The position numbers and the translations under genes are program-made. The notes beneath the pieces are model-generated. The model made no database searches. It worked only from the letters and a program-made list of their open reading frames with translations, and was not told where the DNA came from. Of a stretch of 39,214 nt of DNA, positions 7,722 to 15,105 are shown in pieces. The DNA is taken from contig NZ_BCUA01000036.1 of the NCBI RefSeq assembly GCF_001591045.1, positions 1 through 39,214 on the forward strand, written 5' to 3'. This stretch comes from Sphingopyxis granuli NBRC 100800. Its GTDB lineage: Bacteria; Pseudomonadota; Alphaproteobacteria; Sphingomonadales; Sphingomonadaceae. Position 1 is the first letter of the stretch; every line of letters starts with the position of its first letter.

Positions 7722-8759
7722 TCAGGCCGCCGCCTCGGCAAAGCGCGCGAGATGCGTGGCCTGCGGCCCCATCGCCGCCGCGATTCCCAGCGCACGCTTG
7801 AAACGGCTGCCGAGCGCCAGTTCCTCGGTCAGCCCCATCGCGCCATGGATCTGCACCGCGCCCTCGCCGACGATCCGCACCGCGTCCTGCACCTCAACGC
7901 AGGCCGCACCGACCGCGGCGGCGCGCGCCGCCTCGTCACCGTCCACCGACAGCACCGCCAGTTCGGTGAGCGCGGCCGCCTTCATCAGTGCGAGCTGCAT
8001 GTCGGCGCAGCGATGGCGCAGCGCCTGAAACGAGCCGATGGGCACCCCGAATTGCCGGCGCTGCCCCATATAGGCGGCGGTGTCGTCGATCATGCGCCGC
8101 ATCAGCCCGACGGCCTCGCCACACCGCCCCGCCAGCACCATATCGGTGACGATCTCGGTCGCCGCGCGCGCCGCTTCCCCCTCGGCAAGCGCCTCGGCTT
8201 CGGCGGGACCGGACGCAAAACCCAGGTCGGCGGTGACGCTGCCGTCGAGCATGATCCGGTGGCGCTGTTCGACGCGGTCGGGGTCGGCGGCGACGAGCAG
8301 GACCGCCTGCGGATCGGCGACGACGAACAGGTCGGCCTCGGCCGCGCCGGCGACCAGCGTCGCCAGTCCGCGCAGCCGCCATCCCCCGTCCGCCGCCTCG
8401 ACGATCGGCATAGCGGCGGCCGTCGCCGGACAGACCAGCGCCGCCCGCTGCCGCCCTTCAGCCAGCGCCCCCAGCGCAGCGTGACCCGGCGCCAGACGCC
8501 CGACGAGCCAGGTCGCCGCCGCGTGCGAGAGCCAGTCGGCGCCCGCCAGCGCCGGTCCCAGCTCCGCCATCAGCAGCGCCGTCTCGACCGCGCCGCCACC
8601 GAAGCCGCCCGCCGCCTCGGGGATCGTGACGCCGCCAAGGCCGAGCGCAGTCAGGTCGGCCCACCCCACCCGCTCCTTGTCGGCAAGGAAGCGCTGCACG
8701 CTGTCGCGCAACATCTGGCGTCCGGCGTCGAGCGGAAGGTCGAGGCCCGCCATCGTCAC
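7722..8759 (-). CDS. Acyl-CoA dehydrogenase-like protein, probable non-catalytic partner
   Basis: This 345-residue protein has the acyl-CoA dehydrogenase fold but is shorter and diverged. The N-terminal helices are present (LDLPLDAGRQMLRDSVQRFL), and the C-terminal four-helix part includes IHGAMGLTEELALGSRFKRA. The classic GAGSD and NGxKxW motifs of the middle domain are not recognisable. No Glu is evident at either usual catalytic position: helix G reads MVLAGRCGEAVG and the C-terminal motif has no Tyr-Glu-Gly. Heteromeric dehydrogenases of steroid side-chain degradation (ChsE1-ChsE2 type) pair an active subunit with one like this. Pairing with the convergent gene at 6582 is inference. A second in-frame ATG at 8753 is an equally possible start. 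Confidence 0.85.
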   Translation of the reverse strand: MTMAGLDLPLDAGRQMLRDSVQRFLADKERVGWADLTALGLGGVTIPEAAGGFGGGAVETALLMAELGPALAGADWLSHAAATWLVGRLAPGHAALGALAEGRQRAALVCPATAAAMPIVEAADGGWRLRGLATLVAGAAEADLFVVADPQAVLLVAADPDRVEQRHRIMLDGSVTADLGFASGPAEAEALAEGEAARAATEIVTDMVLAGRCGEAVGLMRRMIDDTAAYMGQRRQFGVPIGSFQALRHRCADMQLALMKAAALTELAVLSVDGDEAARAAAVGAACVEVQDAVRIVGEGAVQIHGAMGLTEELALGSRFKRALGIAAAMGPQATHLARFAEAAA

Positions 8760-8919
8760 CCGGCCCGTGCCGCGACGAAATCATATCGGCATGCCGTCAT
8801 CGTCGTCTCTCCAATCGCTTCCATGCCGGCGCGGCGCATGCGGCCGCCCTTTCCCATTGAGATCATGCCGCTTTGGTCCACGATGCTCTAGCTGGCGAGC
8901 GTGTCAGGTCGCGCCGTGG

Positions 8920-8934
8920 CTAATCGCGGCTTAA
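8920..8934 (+). promoter_or_regulatory. CtrA-like box upstream of the GGDEF gene
   Basis: The sequence CTAA, seven bases, TTAA lies 30 bases before the diguanylate cyclase start and differs by one base from the alphaproteobacterial CtrA consensus TTAA-N7-TTAA. It sits in an AT-richer stretch (8915-8960) of a GC-rich intergenic region. The assignment rests on this pattern alone. Confidence 0.4.
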
Positions 8935-8964
8935 TCATCGCAACAAGCGCTCGTTAATGGCCAT

Positions 8965-10095
8965 ATGACCACTTACGCAACATCATCGAACGAGCCGGTC
9001 GGGCGGCTCCTTGGCTGGCTGGGGCTCAAATCCGCGCGGGGGCACGACGATGCCGCCGGTGCGGTGGCGGCCCAAATGGGTGAGGCGCGCGACCGCCCCC
9101 ATGAAGTGCGAAGTCAACTCGCCCATTCGATCATGTCCTTCCTTCTCGACAACGACCTCGATATTTCGCCCGCCAACCTCGTCCTGGCGCATGGCGCCTT
9201 TTCCGGAACCAACCCCAAGCTTGCGCGCCAGTTCGCGGCGCGATCGCAATCGGCAGAGGGGATCACCCAGCCCTGGCTCGACGAGCTGGTCGCGCACGAA
9301 CCCGAGCAGCAAGGACGCGCCGACCTCGACCGGCTGATGGCCAAACTCGAAACCGATCTCGACAGTTTCCAGGCCAGCACTCGGCAGGCGCGCAGCGTCA
9401 CCAGCGATTATGGCGTCGAACTGGCGCAGCATGTGTCCGACCTCGAACAGGTCGAGAAGACGGGGCGGATCGTCTCCAACCTCGCCGTGCTGGCGCGCAC
9501 GATGCTCGAACGCACCCGCAAGGCCGAGGACGACATGCACCGGAGCGAGGAGGAGGCGAAGGCGCTTCGCCGCAGCCTCGCCCGCGCCAAGCGCGATGCC
9601 GAGATCGACTATCTGACCGGCCTGCCGAACCGCCGTGCCTTCGAGGCGCTGCTCGATCGCCACCATGGCGAAGCGCGCGCGGCGTGCGAGGCGCTGAGCG
9701 TCGCCTTTTGCGACATCGACGAATTCAAGAAGATCAACGATGTGCACGGGCACGACGCCGGCGACCGCGTCATCAAGATGATCGCCGACACGCTCGCGCA
9801 CATCTCGAACGATCATTGCCATGTCGCGCGCCACGGCGGCGAGGAATTCGTGATGCTGTTCCGCGGCCTGACGCCGAGCGAGGCAGCGAAGCAGCTCGAC
9901 GACGCGCGTGAGCGGCTGTCTGCGCGCCGCCTGATCAACCGCAAGACCGACGAGCCGTTCGGGCAGATCACCTTTTCCGGCGGGGTGGCCGACGTCTTCG
10001 GCTATGCCGATCCACGCGCGGCGCTGAAAGCCGCCGACGAAGCGCTCTACCGCGCCAAGGAAAGCGGGCGGAACCGCATCGAGATCGCCGCCTGA
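8965..10095 (+). CDS. Diguanylate cyclase (GGDEF protein, soluble)
   Basis: This 376-residue protein should make cyclic di-GMP from two GTP. The N-terminal ~210 residues are unlike any domain I recognise; they have no membrane segment, are mostly helical, and include a charged coiled-coil stretch (about 165-210) of the sort that dimerises GGDEF proteins. The catalytic domain starts at DYLTGLPNRRAFEALLDRH and has the active-site loop GGEEF (residues 291-295), plus DIDEFKKINDVHGHDAGD for metal and substrate. No RxxD inhibitory site precedes the active site (NDHC occupies that place), so product inhibition may be absent. A CtrA-like box lies 30 bases upstream. Activity is likely; the input signal is unknown. 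Confidence 0.92.
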   Translation: MTTYATSSNEPVGRLLGWLGLKSARGHDDAAGAVAAQMGEARDRPHEVRSQLAHSIMSFLLDNDLDISPANLVLAHGAFSGTNPKLARQFAARSQSAEGITQPWLDELVAHEPEQQGRADLDRLMAKLETDLDSFQASTRQARSVTSDYGVELAQHVSDLEQVEKTGRIVSNLAVLARTMLERTRKAEDDMHRSEEEAKALRRSLARAKRDAEIDYLTGLPNRRAFEALLDRHHGEARAACEALSVAFCDIDEFKKINDVHGHDAGDRVIKMIADTLAHISNDHCHVARHGGEEFVMLFRGLTPSEAAKQLDDARERLSARRLINRKTDEPFGQITFSGGVADVFGYADPRAALKAADEALYRAKESGRNRIEIAA

Positions 10096-10103
10096 CGAGC
10101 CCC

Positions 10104-10127
10104 GGAGCCGTCAGCCGTGGCGGCTCC
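10104..10127. terminator. Hairpin between convergent genes
   Basis: A perfect 7-base stem, GGAGCCG (10104-10110) and CGGCTCC (10121-10127), spans the junction of the convergent GGDEF and methyltransferase genes and includes the methyltransferase stop codon. There is no U-tract on either strand, so intrinsic termination is uncertain. Confidence 0.35.
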
Positions 10128-11007
10128 AGCGCGCGAAGATCGCAGTGGGCAGCAGCAGTCCGCGCGCCTCCTCGCGCACCGCGAGTTCGCCGCATTCGAC
10201 CTTGCCGGGCAGATCGGCGAACAGCTGTGCCAGCAGTTCGCCGATCGCCAGCGCCGACATCCGCACCGCATAGACGGTGAGGAACAGCGCGCGGCTGTCG
10301 GCGTCGAGCAGGTGGCGGCAATCGGCGAGCAGCGGCGCCAGCCCCTCCTCGATCTGCCAGCGCTCGCCGTTCGGGCCGCGCCCGAACTTGGGCGGGTCGA
10401 GCAGGATGGCGTCGTAGCGCCGTCCGCGCCGCACCTCGCGCGCCGCGAACTTGCCGGCGTCGTCGACGATCCAGCGGATCGGCCGCTCGGCCATGTCGGC
10501 GAGCGCGGCATTCTCGCGCGCCTGCGCGACCGATTTCTTCGAGGCGTCGACATGCGTGACCGCCGCACCGGCGGCCGCGAGCGCCTGGCTGCCCACCCCG
10601 GTATAGCCGAACAGGTTGAGGAAGGCCGGATCGGTCTTGTCCGCGACCTGTTCGCGCAGCCAGTCCCAGACCGGCGCCATGTCGGGAAAGAAGCCCAGGT
10701 GGCGAAAGGGCGTGCAGCTTGCGGTGAAGCGCGCCTCGCGCCAGCCGAGCGGCCAGCCTTCGGCGGGCACGGGGCGGTGATAATACCAGCGCCCCCCGCC
10801 ATCCTCGTCCGACGCGGGGACGAACTCGCCATCGGCCTTGTCCCATTCGGCCTGCGGCAGCGCGGGCTGCCACATCGCCTGCGGTTCGGGGCGGATGAAG
10901 CGATAGCGGCCATAGCGTTCGAGCTTGCGCCCGCCGCCACTGTCGACCAGCCCATAATCCTCCCACGCGTCCCCGACGAGCGTCGCCAGGGGCAGCAGGT
11001 CAGCCAC
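10111..11007 (-). CDS. Class I SAM-dependent methyltransferase (RlmI/RlmL-like)
   Basis: This 298-residue protein belongs to the SAM-dependent methyltransferases related to rRNA enzymes RlmI and RlmK/L. The SAM site is visible as NLFGYTGVGSQALAAAGA followed by THVDASKKSVAQARENAAL. The motif ILLDPPKFGRG matches the DPP(K/R)F catalytic signature of this group. The N-terminal part lacks an obvious PUA domain. Translation starts at a GTG that overlaps the end of thrC by 8 bases, suggesting translational coupling at the end of the oxidase-thrC transcript. An RNA substrate, probably a base in 23S rRNA, is inferred from the family; the exact site is not. Confidence 0.85.
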   Translation of the reverse strand: MADLLPLATLVGDAWEDYGLVDSGGGRKLERYGRYRFIRPEPQAMWQPALPQAEWDKADGEFVPASDEDGGGRWYYHRPVPAEGWPLGWREARFTASCTPFRHLGFFPDMAPVWDWLREQVADKTDPAFLNLFGYTGVGSQALAAAGAAVTHVDASKKSVAQARENAALADMAERPIRWIVDDAGKFAAREVRRGRRYDAILLDPPKFGRGPNGERWQIEEGLAPLLADCRHLLDADSRALFLTVYAVRMSALAIGELLAQLFADLPGKVECGELAVREEARGLLLPTAIFARWSRHG

Positions 11008-12406
11008 GGGCGGCTTCCGCCAGGATATGCGCCTTCACCGCGTCATAGTCGCCGGGCAGCTTGCTGTAGCGCTCCTCGCGCTCGAACAGGTTGCCGAGCC
11101 GCGGCGGCAGCGCCGGACGCACCCCGGTCGCGCGTTCGACCGCGTCGCGGAACTTCGCGGGATGCGCGGTCGCCAGCGTGACGACGGGTACGTCGCCGTC
11201 GATTTCCAGCGCGCGCGCGGCCGCGAGGCCGACGGCGCTGTGCGGGTCGATGATCTGCCCGCCCCGTTCCTGCGCCCAGCGTAGCGCGAGCGTCATGCCG
11301 TCGGCATCGATACGCGCGCTGGAGAACAGCGCCTGCGCGCCGGCGCGCATGTCGGCGGGGAGCGTCATCGCACGGTTGCGGTCGAATTCGGTCATCATCC
11401 CGGCGATCGCCGCGCCGTCGCGCCCCGACAGGTCGAACAGCAGCCGCTCGAAATTGCTGCTGACCTGGATGTCCATGCTCGGCGTCGCGGTCGGGGTGAC
11501 GGTGCCCGCGCTGTAATCGCCGCTGGTCAGCGCCCGGTGGAGAATGTCGTTGACGTTGGTCGCGACGACCAGCCGCGCGATCGGCAGTCCCATCTGCGCC
11601 GCGACATAGCCCGCGAAGACGTCGCCGAAATTGCCGGTCGGCACGCTGAACGCAACCGGCCGCTCGGGCGCGCCGAGCCGCACGGCGGCATAGAAATAAT
11701 AGACGACCTGCGCCATCAGCCGCGCCCAGTTGATGCTGTTCACCGCCGACAGCGTCAGCTGGCTCCGCGCCTCGGCATCACCGAACAGCCGCTTTACCAT
11801 CGCCTGCGCATCGTCGAAGCTGCCGTCGATCGCGATATTGTGGACGTTGGGCGCGAGCACGGTGGTCATCTGCCGCCGCTGCACATCGCTGACCCGGCCT
11901 TCGGGGTGAAGCATGAAGATGCGGATATGATCGCGCCCCGCGACCGCCTCGATCGCCGCCGATCCGGTGTCGCCCGAGGTGGCGCCGACGATCGTCAGTT
12001 CGGTCTCGCCGCCGCGCAGGAAGGTTTCGAAAAGCTGCCCGAGCAGTTGCAGCGCCACGTCCTTGAACGCCAGCGTCGGGCCGTGGAAGAGTTCGAGCAG
12101 CCAGTGGCGATGGTCGAGCTGGACGAGCGGCGTCACCGCATCGTGCCCGAAGCGGCCATAGGCGGCCTTGCACAGCCCGCGCAGTTCGTCCTCGCTCAGC
12201 ACGCCGGCGACGAAGGGCGCCATCACCCGCACCGCCGTCTCGACATAATCGAGCCCGGCGAGCGCACGAATCTCGTCGGCCGTCATTTGCGGCCAGCGCG
12301 CGGGCACATAGAGGCCGCCGTCGTCGGCGAGGCCGGCAAGCGTGGCGGTATGAAAGTCGAGGGTCGGCGCGGAGCCGCGGGTGCTGATATAATCCATCTC
12401 GGCCAT
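11000..12406 (-). CDS. thrC: Threonine synthase
   Basis: This 468-residue PLP enzyme converts O-phosphohomoserine to threonine. It starts with the family opening DYISTRG, has a GLADDGGLYVP segment, and carries the PLP lysine in TLAFKDVALQ (Lys115). Phosphate-binding and active-site segments GATSGDTGSAA and SVPTGNFGD follow, then ATAHPAKF near the end. The ATG at 12406 is used because AGGG lies upstream; the ATG at 12397 (MDYIST) is an equal alternative that matches the usual N-terminus of homologues. It lies 19 bases after the SURF1 gene, an association of thrC with oxidase assembly genes that is familiar in alphaproteobacteria, and overlaps the following methyltransferase. Confidence 0.96.
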   Translation of the reverse strand: MAEMDYISTRGSAPTLDFHTATLAGLADDGGLYVPARWPQMTADEIRALAGLDYVETAVRVMAPFVAGVLSEDELRGLCKAAYGRFGHDAVTPLVQLDHRHWLLELFHGPTLAFKDVALQLLGQLFETFLRGGETELTIVGATSGDTGSAAIEAVAGRDHIRIFMLHPEGRVSDVQRRQMTTVLAPNVHNIAIDGSFDDAQAMVKRLFGDAEARSQLTLSAVNSINWARLMAQVVYYFYAAVRLGAPERPVAFSVPTGNFGDVFAGYVAAQMGLPIARLVVATNVNDILHRALTSGDYSAGTVTPTATPSMDIQVSSNFERLLFDLSGRDGAAIAGMMTEFDRNRAMTLPADMRAGAQALFSSARIDADGMTLALRWAQERGGQIIDPHSAVGLAAARALEIDGDVPVVTLATAHPAKFRDAVERATGVRPALPPRLGNLFEREERYSKLPGDYDAVKAHILAEAARG

Positions 12407-12425
12407 GCGCCCTAACGGCGCGCCG

Positions 12426-13067
12426 TCATCGCTGCAAGCGGCGGCGTAGCGCGAGGACGTAAATCGCCACCGCCATCGCGGCGAACAGGAACCATTGCAC
12501 GGCATAGGCAAGGTGGTTGTTCGGCACGTCGGCGCCCGACGGCACCGCGCTCGCGCGCAGGCCCGGCGCGGGCTGGTCGGCGACGAGCATCGCCCGCGCC
12601 GGCACCGCCCTGCCCGTCAAATGCTCGATCAGCCCCGGCTGGTCGGGACCGGGGACGATCGTGCCGGCCACGACGCCGCCCTTCCACGCAGGCGGCGTGA
12701 AATCGTCGGCGATGCCGACGTCGACGAGAACGCCGGGCCCCTCGGCGCCGGTCCGGCAGTCGGCGATCATGCGGATGCCGGTCCGGCCGCGGCGGTCGGT
12801 GCCGCTGCGCGGGTCCCAGCGGACGGGTTCGAGGCAGACCACGCTGCTCTTGCGGAACAGCAGCGCGTCGGGAACGGGCGGAAGCTCGGGATAGGCGACG
12901 CTCGACGCCATCGCCCCGTTGCGCTCGTAGAGCGCGATCAGCGCCTCCTTCTCCCCCTTGCGCTGGAGCTGCCAGACGCCGAGCGCGATCATCACCGCCA
13001 CCGCCGCCGCGACCAGCAGCGTCGGGATCAGCGGCCAGCGCCGCGCCGGAGTCGCGGGGTCAGTCAT
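12426..13067 (-). CDS. SURF1-family cytochrome oxidase assembly protein
   Basis: This 213-residue inner-membrane protein helps insert heme a into oxidase subunit I. It has one membrane segment near each end (about residues 13-33 and 185-205) around a periplasmic domain, the SURF1 topology. Family markers are LGVWQLQRKGEKEALI near the N-terminus, a central VLVDVG, and NNHLAYAVQWF just before the last helix. The ATG at 13067 overlaps the DUF983 gene by 8 bases, so the two are probably coupled. It sits directly between the oxidase genes and thrC. The assignment rests on the two signature motifs and the position. Confidence 0.92.
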   Translation of the reverse strand: MTDPATPARRWPLIPTLLVAAAVAVMIALGVWQLQRKGEKEALIALYERNGAMASSVAYPELPPVPDALLFRKSSVVCLEPVRWDPRSGTDRRGRTGIRMIADCRTGAEGPGVLVDVGIADDFTPPAWKGGVVAGTIVPGPDQPGLIEHLTGRAVPARAMLVADQPAPGLRASAVPSGADVPNNHLAYAVQWFLFAAMAVAIYVLALRRRLQR

Positions 13068-13497
13068 CACCGTCCTCGGCGCGGCGCCCTTCGGCCGCCT
13101 GGCGCTGGTGCTCGCTGGCGAGCAGCGCCGCCTTGCCGACGCGCAGGCCATAGAGGACCGCGGCGGCGGTCAGCGGCACCCACAGGACGATATGCACCCA
13201 CAGCGGCGGCTCGAAGGCGAAATCGAGGCTGAGCGCCGCGGCGATCAGCAGCGCGCCGATGATCAGCGTCAGGAAAGCCGCCGGCCCGTCGCCGACGTTG
13301 TAGCGGCCGTAATCGAGCCCGCAGGCGCGGCATCGCGGCCGGAAGCGCGCCGGCCCCTCGAACAGTCCCGACGCCCCGCATTCGGGGCAGAGACCGAAAA
13401 GGGCAGCGCGCCAGAGCGGCGGCTGCCCTTGCTGTTTCGGAGCTTCGCCGGGCAAATCAGTGCGCAGCGACCGGAGCGCCCCAGCCGCCCCAGACAT
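13060..13497 (-). CDS. DUF983 family membrane protein with zinc ribbon
   Basis: This 145-residue protein has an N-terminal zinc-ribbon-like cluster, CPECG then CRACG (about residues 37-60), followed by two membrane helices (about 73-93 and 98-118) and a charged tail. This matches DUF983, regularly found in alphaproteobacterial aa3 oxidase loci and assumed to help in oxidase assembly or metal handling; the molecular role is not known. The ATG at 13497 makes it overlap ctaE by 41 bases, which is long. A TTG at 13455, directly after the ctaE stop, would remove that overlap and give a protein 14 residues shorter, still with both cysteine pairs. Confidence 0.85.
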   Translation of the reverse strand: MSGAAGALRSLRTDLPGEAPKQQGQPPLWRAALFGLCPECGASGLFEGPARFRPRCRACGLDYGRYNVGDGPAAFLTLIIGALLIAAALSLDFAFEPPLWVHIVLWVPLTAAAVLYGLRVGKAALLASEHQRQAAEGRRAEDGDD

Positions 13498-14332
13498 AGA
13501 CGATGATGAACAGGAACAGCCACACGACGTCGACGAAGTGCCAGTACCAGGCCGCCGCCTCGAAACCGAAATGCTGCTGCGGGGTGAAATCGCCCTTGTA
13601 GGTGCGGACGAGGCAGACGATCAGGAAAATCGTCCCGACGAGCACGTGGAAACCGTGGAAGCCGGTCGCCATGTAGAAGGCCGAGCTGTAGTTGATCTCG
13701 CCGAAGGCAAAGGGCGCCGCCGAATATTCATAGGCCTGGATCGTCGAGAAGATCGCGCCGAGGATGATCGTCAGCCACAGCCCCTTCTTCAGCCCCTCGC
13801 GATCGCCGTGGATCAGCGAATGGTGCGCCCAGGTGATCGTCGTGCCCGAGCAGAGCAGGATCAGCGTGTTGAGCAGCGGCAGCGAGAAGGCGTCGATGAC
13901 GTGGATGCCCTTCGGCGGCCACTGGGTGATCGCCGCCGCGCCGTCCTGGCCGAACAGCGAGCTGACCGCACCGTCCACGATCTCGACCGGCACCGGGAAG
14001 AGCGCGAAATCGAACCATGCCCAGAACCAGCCGACGAAAAACATGACTTCGGACGCGATGAACAGGATCATGCCGTAGCGCAGGTGAAGCTGGACGACGG
14101 GGGTATGATGCCCCTCGTGCGCTTCCTCGATCACCTTGCTCCACCAGCTGAAGAAGGTGACGATGATGCCGAGAATGCCGAGCCAGAACACCCACTTGCC
14201 GGACCCGCCGAAATAATCGGTGTGCATCCACATCACGGCGCCGAAGAACATGACGAGCGCTGCCAGCGAGCCGATCATCGGCCAGACGCTGGGATTGACG
14301 AGATGATAATCGTGATGTTTGGCACCAGCCAT
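13457..14332 (-). CDS. ctaE: Cytochrome c oxidase subunit III
   Basis: This 291-residue protein is the third core subunit of the aa3 oxidase and stabilises subunit I. It has seven hydrophobic helices. Characteristic stretches are EAHEGHHTPVVQLHLRYGM, SEVMFFVGWFWAWF, FSLPLLNTLILLCSGTT, TGFHGFHVLVGTIFL, and the closing WYWHFVDVVWLFLF. The ATG at 14332 (MAGAKHHDYHLVNPSVWP) matches the usual N-terminus; a longer in-frame ATG at 14374 would add 14 untypical residues. It follows ctaG by 81 bases and overlaps or abuts the DUF983 gene. The gene is also known as coxC. Confidence 0.97.
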   Translation of the reverse strand: MAGAKHHDYHLVNPSVWPMIGSLAALVMFFGAVMWMHTDYFGGSGKWVFWLGILGIIVTFFSWWSKVIEEAHEGHHTPVVQLHLRYGMILFIASEVMFFVGWFWAWFDFALFPVPVEIVDGAVSSLFGQDGAAAITQWPPKGIHVIDAFSLPLLNTLILLCSGTTITWAHHSLIHGDREGLKKGLWLTIILGAIFSTIQAYEYSAAPFAFGEINYSSAFYMATGFHGFHVLVGTIFLIVCLVRTYKGDFTPQQHFGFEAAAWYWHFVDVVWLFLFIIVYVWGGWGAPVAAH

Positions 14333-14413
14333 GTCGCAGTTCCCGTTTATTGCCCCAGCATCGCGATTCCCCATCGCACCGCCGGTCTGGTTATTAGACT
14401 CTCGATCGCGGCC

Positions 14414-14968
14414 TTAGCTCGCCTTTTTGCCCTCGTCCACAGGGTAGAAGGTATAGCTCAGCGTGATTTCCTGAATGTCGCGCGCGTCGACATCGTCCTT
14501 GATCTTCGGATCGACGAAGAACAGCACCGGCATGCGAATCCGCTCGCCCGGCTGCAGCACCTGCTCGGTGAAGCAGAAGCACTGGATCTTCGTGAAATAC
14601 TTGCCCGCCTGGTCGGGCGTGACGTTGAAGGTCGCGGTGCCGGTGATCGGATGCGGCGAATTATTCTCGGCAATGAAGATCGCCATGTCGCGCGCGCCGA
14701 TGCTCACCGTGTCGCGCGGCCGTTCGGGATGGAATTTCCACGGCAGCTTCGGCGAGACGTTGGCGTCGAAGCGCACCGAGATGGTGTCGCTGAGCACCTG
14801 CGGCTCCTCGGCAGCGGCGGCGGGGTCATAACGCTGCGTCGTGCCGTTGAAGCCCGTGACGCGGCAGAAGAGATTGTAGAGCGGCACCGCGGCGAAGCCG
14901 AGCCCGATCATCATGACCGCGACCAGTCCCGCGAGCATCGCGGTCCGCAGATTCTTGCTGTCCGTCAT
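14414..14968 (-). CDS. ctaG: Cytochrome c oxidase CuB assembly protein (Cox11/CtaG)
   Basis: This 184-residue copper chaperone delivers copper to the CuB site of subunit I. One N-terminal membrane helix (about residues 9-29) ends in VPLYNLFCRVTGFNGTTQ, a classic CtaG/Cox11 sequence with a conserved cysteine. The periplasmic immunoglobulin-like domain carries the copper-binding CFCF in KIQCFCFTEQVL, then PVLFFVDP and LSYTFYPV. The ATG overlaps the stop of the small upstream gene by four bases (ATGA). It lies between the small gene and ctaE in the standard alphaproteobacterial order. Confidence 0.96.
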   Translation of the reverse strand: MTDSKNLRTAMLAGLVAVMMIGLGFAAVPLYNLFCRVTGFNGTTQRYDPAAAAEEPQVLSDTISVRFDANVSPKLPWKFHPERPRDTVSIGARDMAIFIAENNSPHPITGTATFNVTPDQAGKYFTKIQCFCFTEQVLQPGERIRMPVLFFVDPKIKDDVDARDIQEITLSYTFYPVDEGKKAS

Positions 14969-15105
14969 CCCATTCGCGCCATCGTGATGAAGAAGAAAAG
15001 CAGCGCCAGTCCGCCCAGGATCCAGCCGGTCAGATTGGCCCGGCTGCGCTGGCGGCGGCGATATTCGGCCTCGTCGAAAGGCTCTTGCGTCGGTTCGTCT
15101 GTCAT
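14965..15105 (-). CDS. Small single-helix membrane protein (CoxF-like)
   Basis: This 46-residue protein has an acidic, then arginine-rich N-terminal part ([20 protein letters not shown]) and one membrane helix (about residues 24-43, [16 protein letters not shown]). Four-base ATGA overlaps with ctaB upstream and ctaG downstream show that it is translated as part of the operon. Tiny one-helix proteins called CoxF or simply hypothetical occupy this place between ctaB and ctaG in many alphaproteobacteria. A role in oxidase assembly or as a small subunit is inferred only from position. The overlaps on both sides and the coding-like composition support it. Confidence 0.8.
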   Translation of the reverse strand: MTDEPTQEPFDEAEYRRRQRSRANLTGWILGGLALLFFFITMARMG

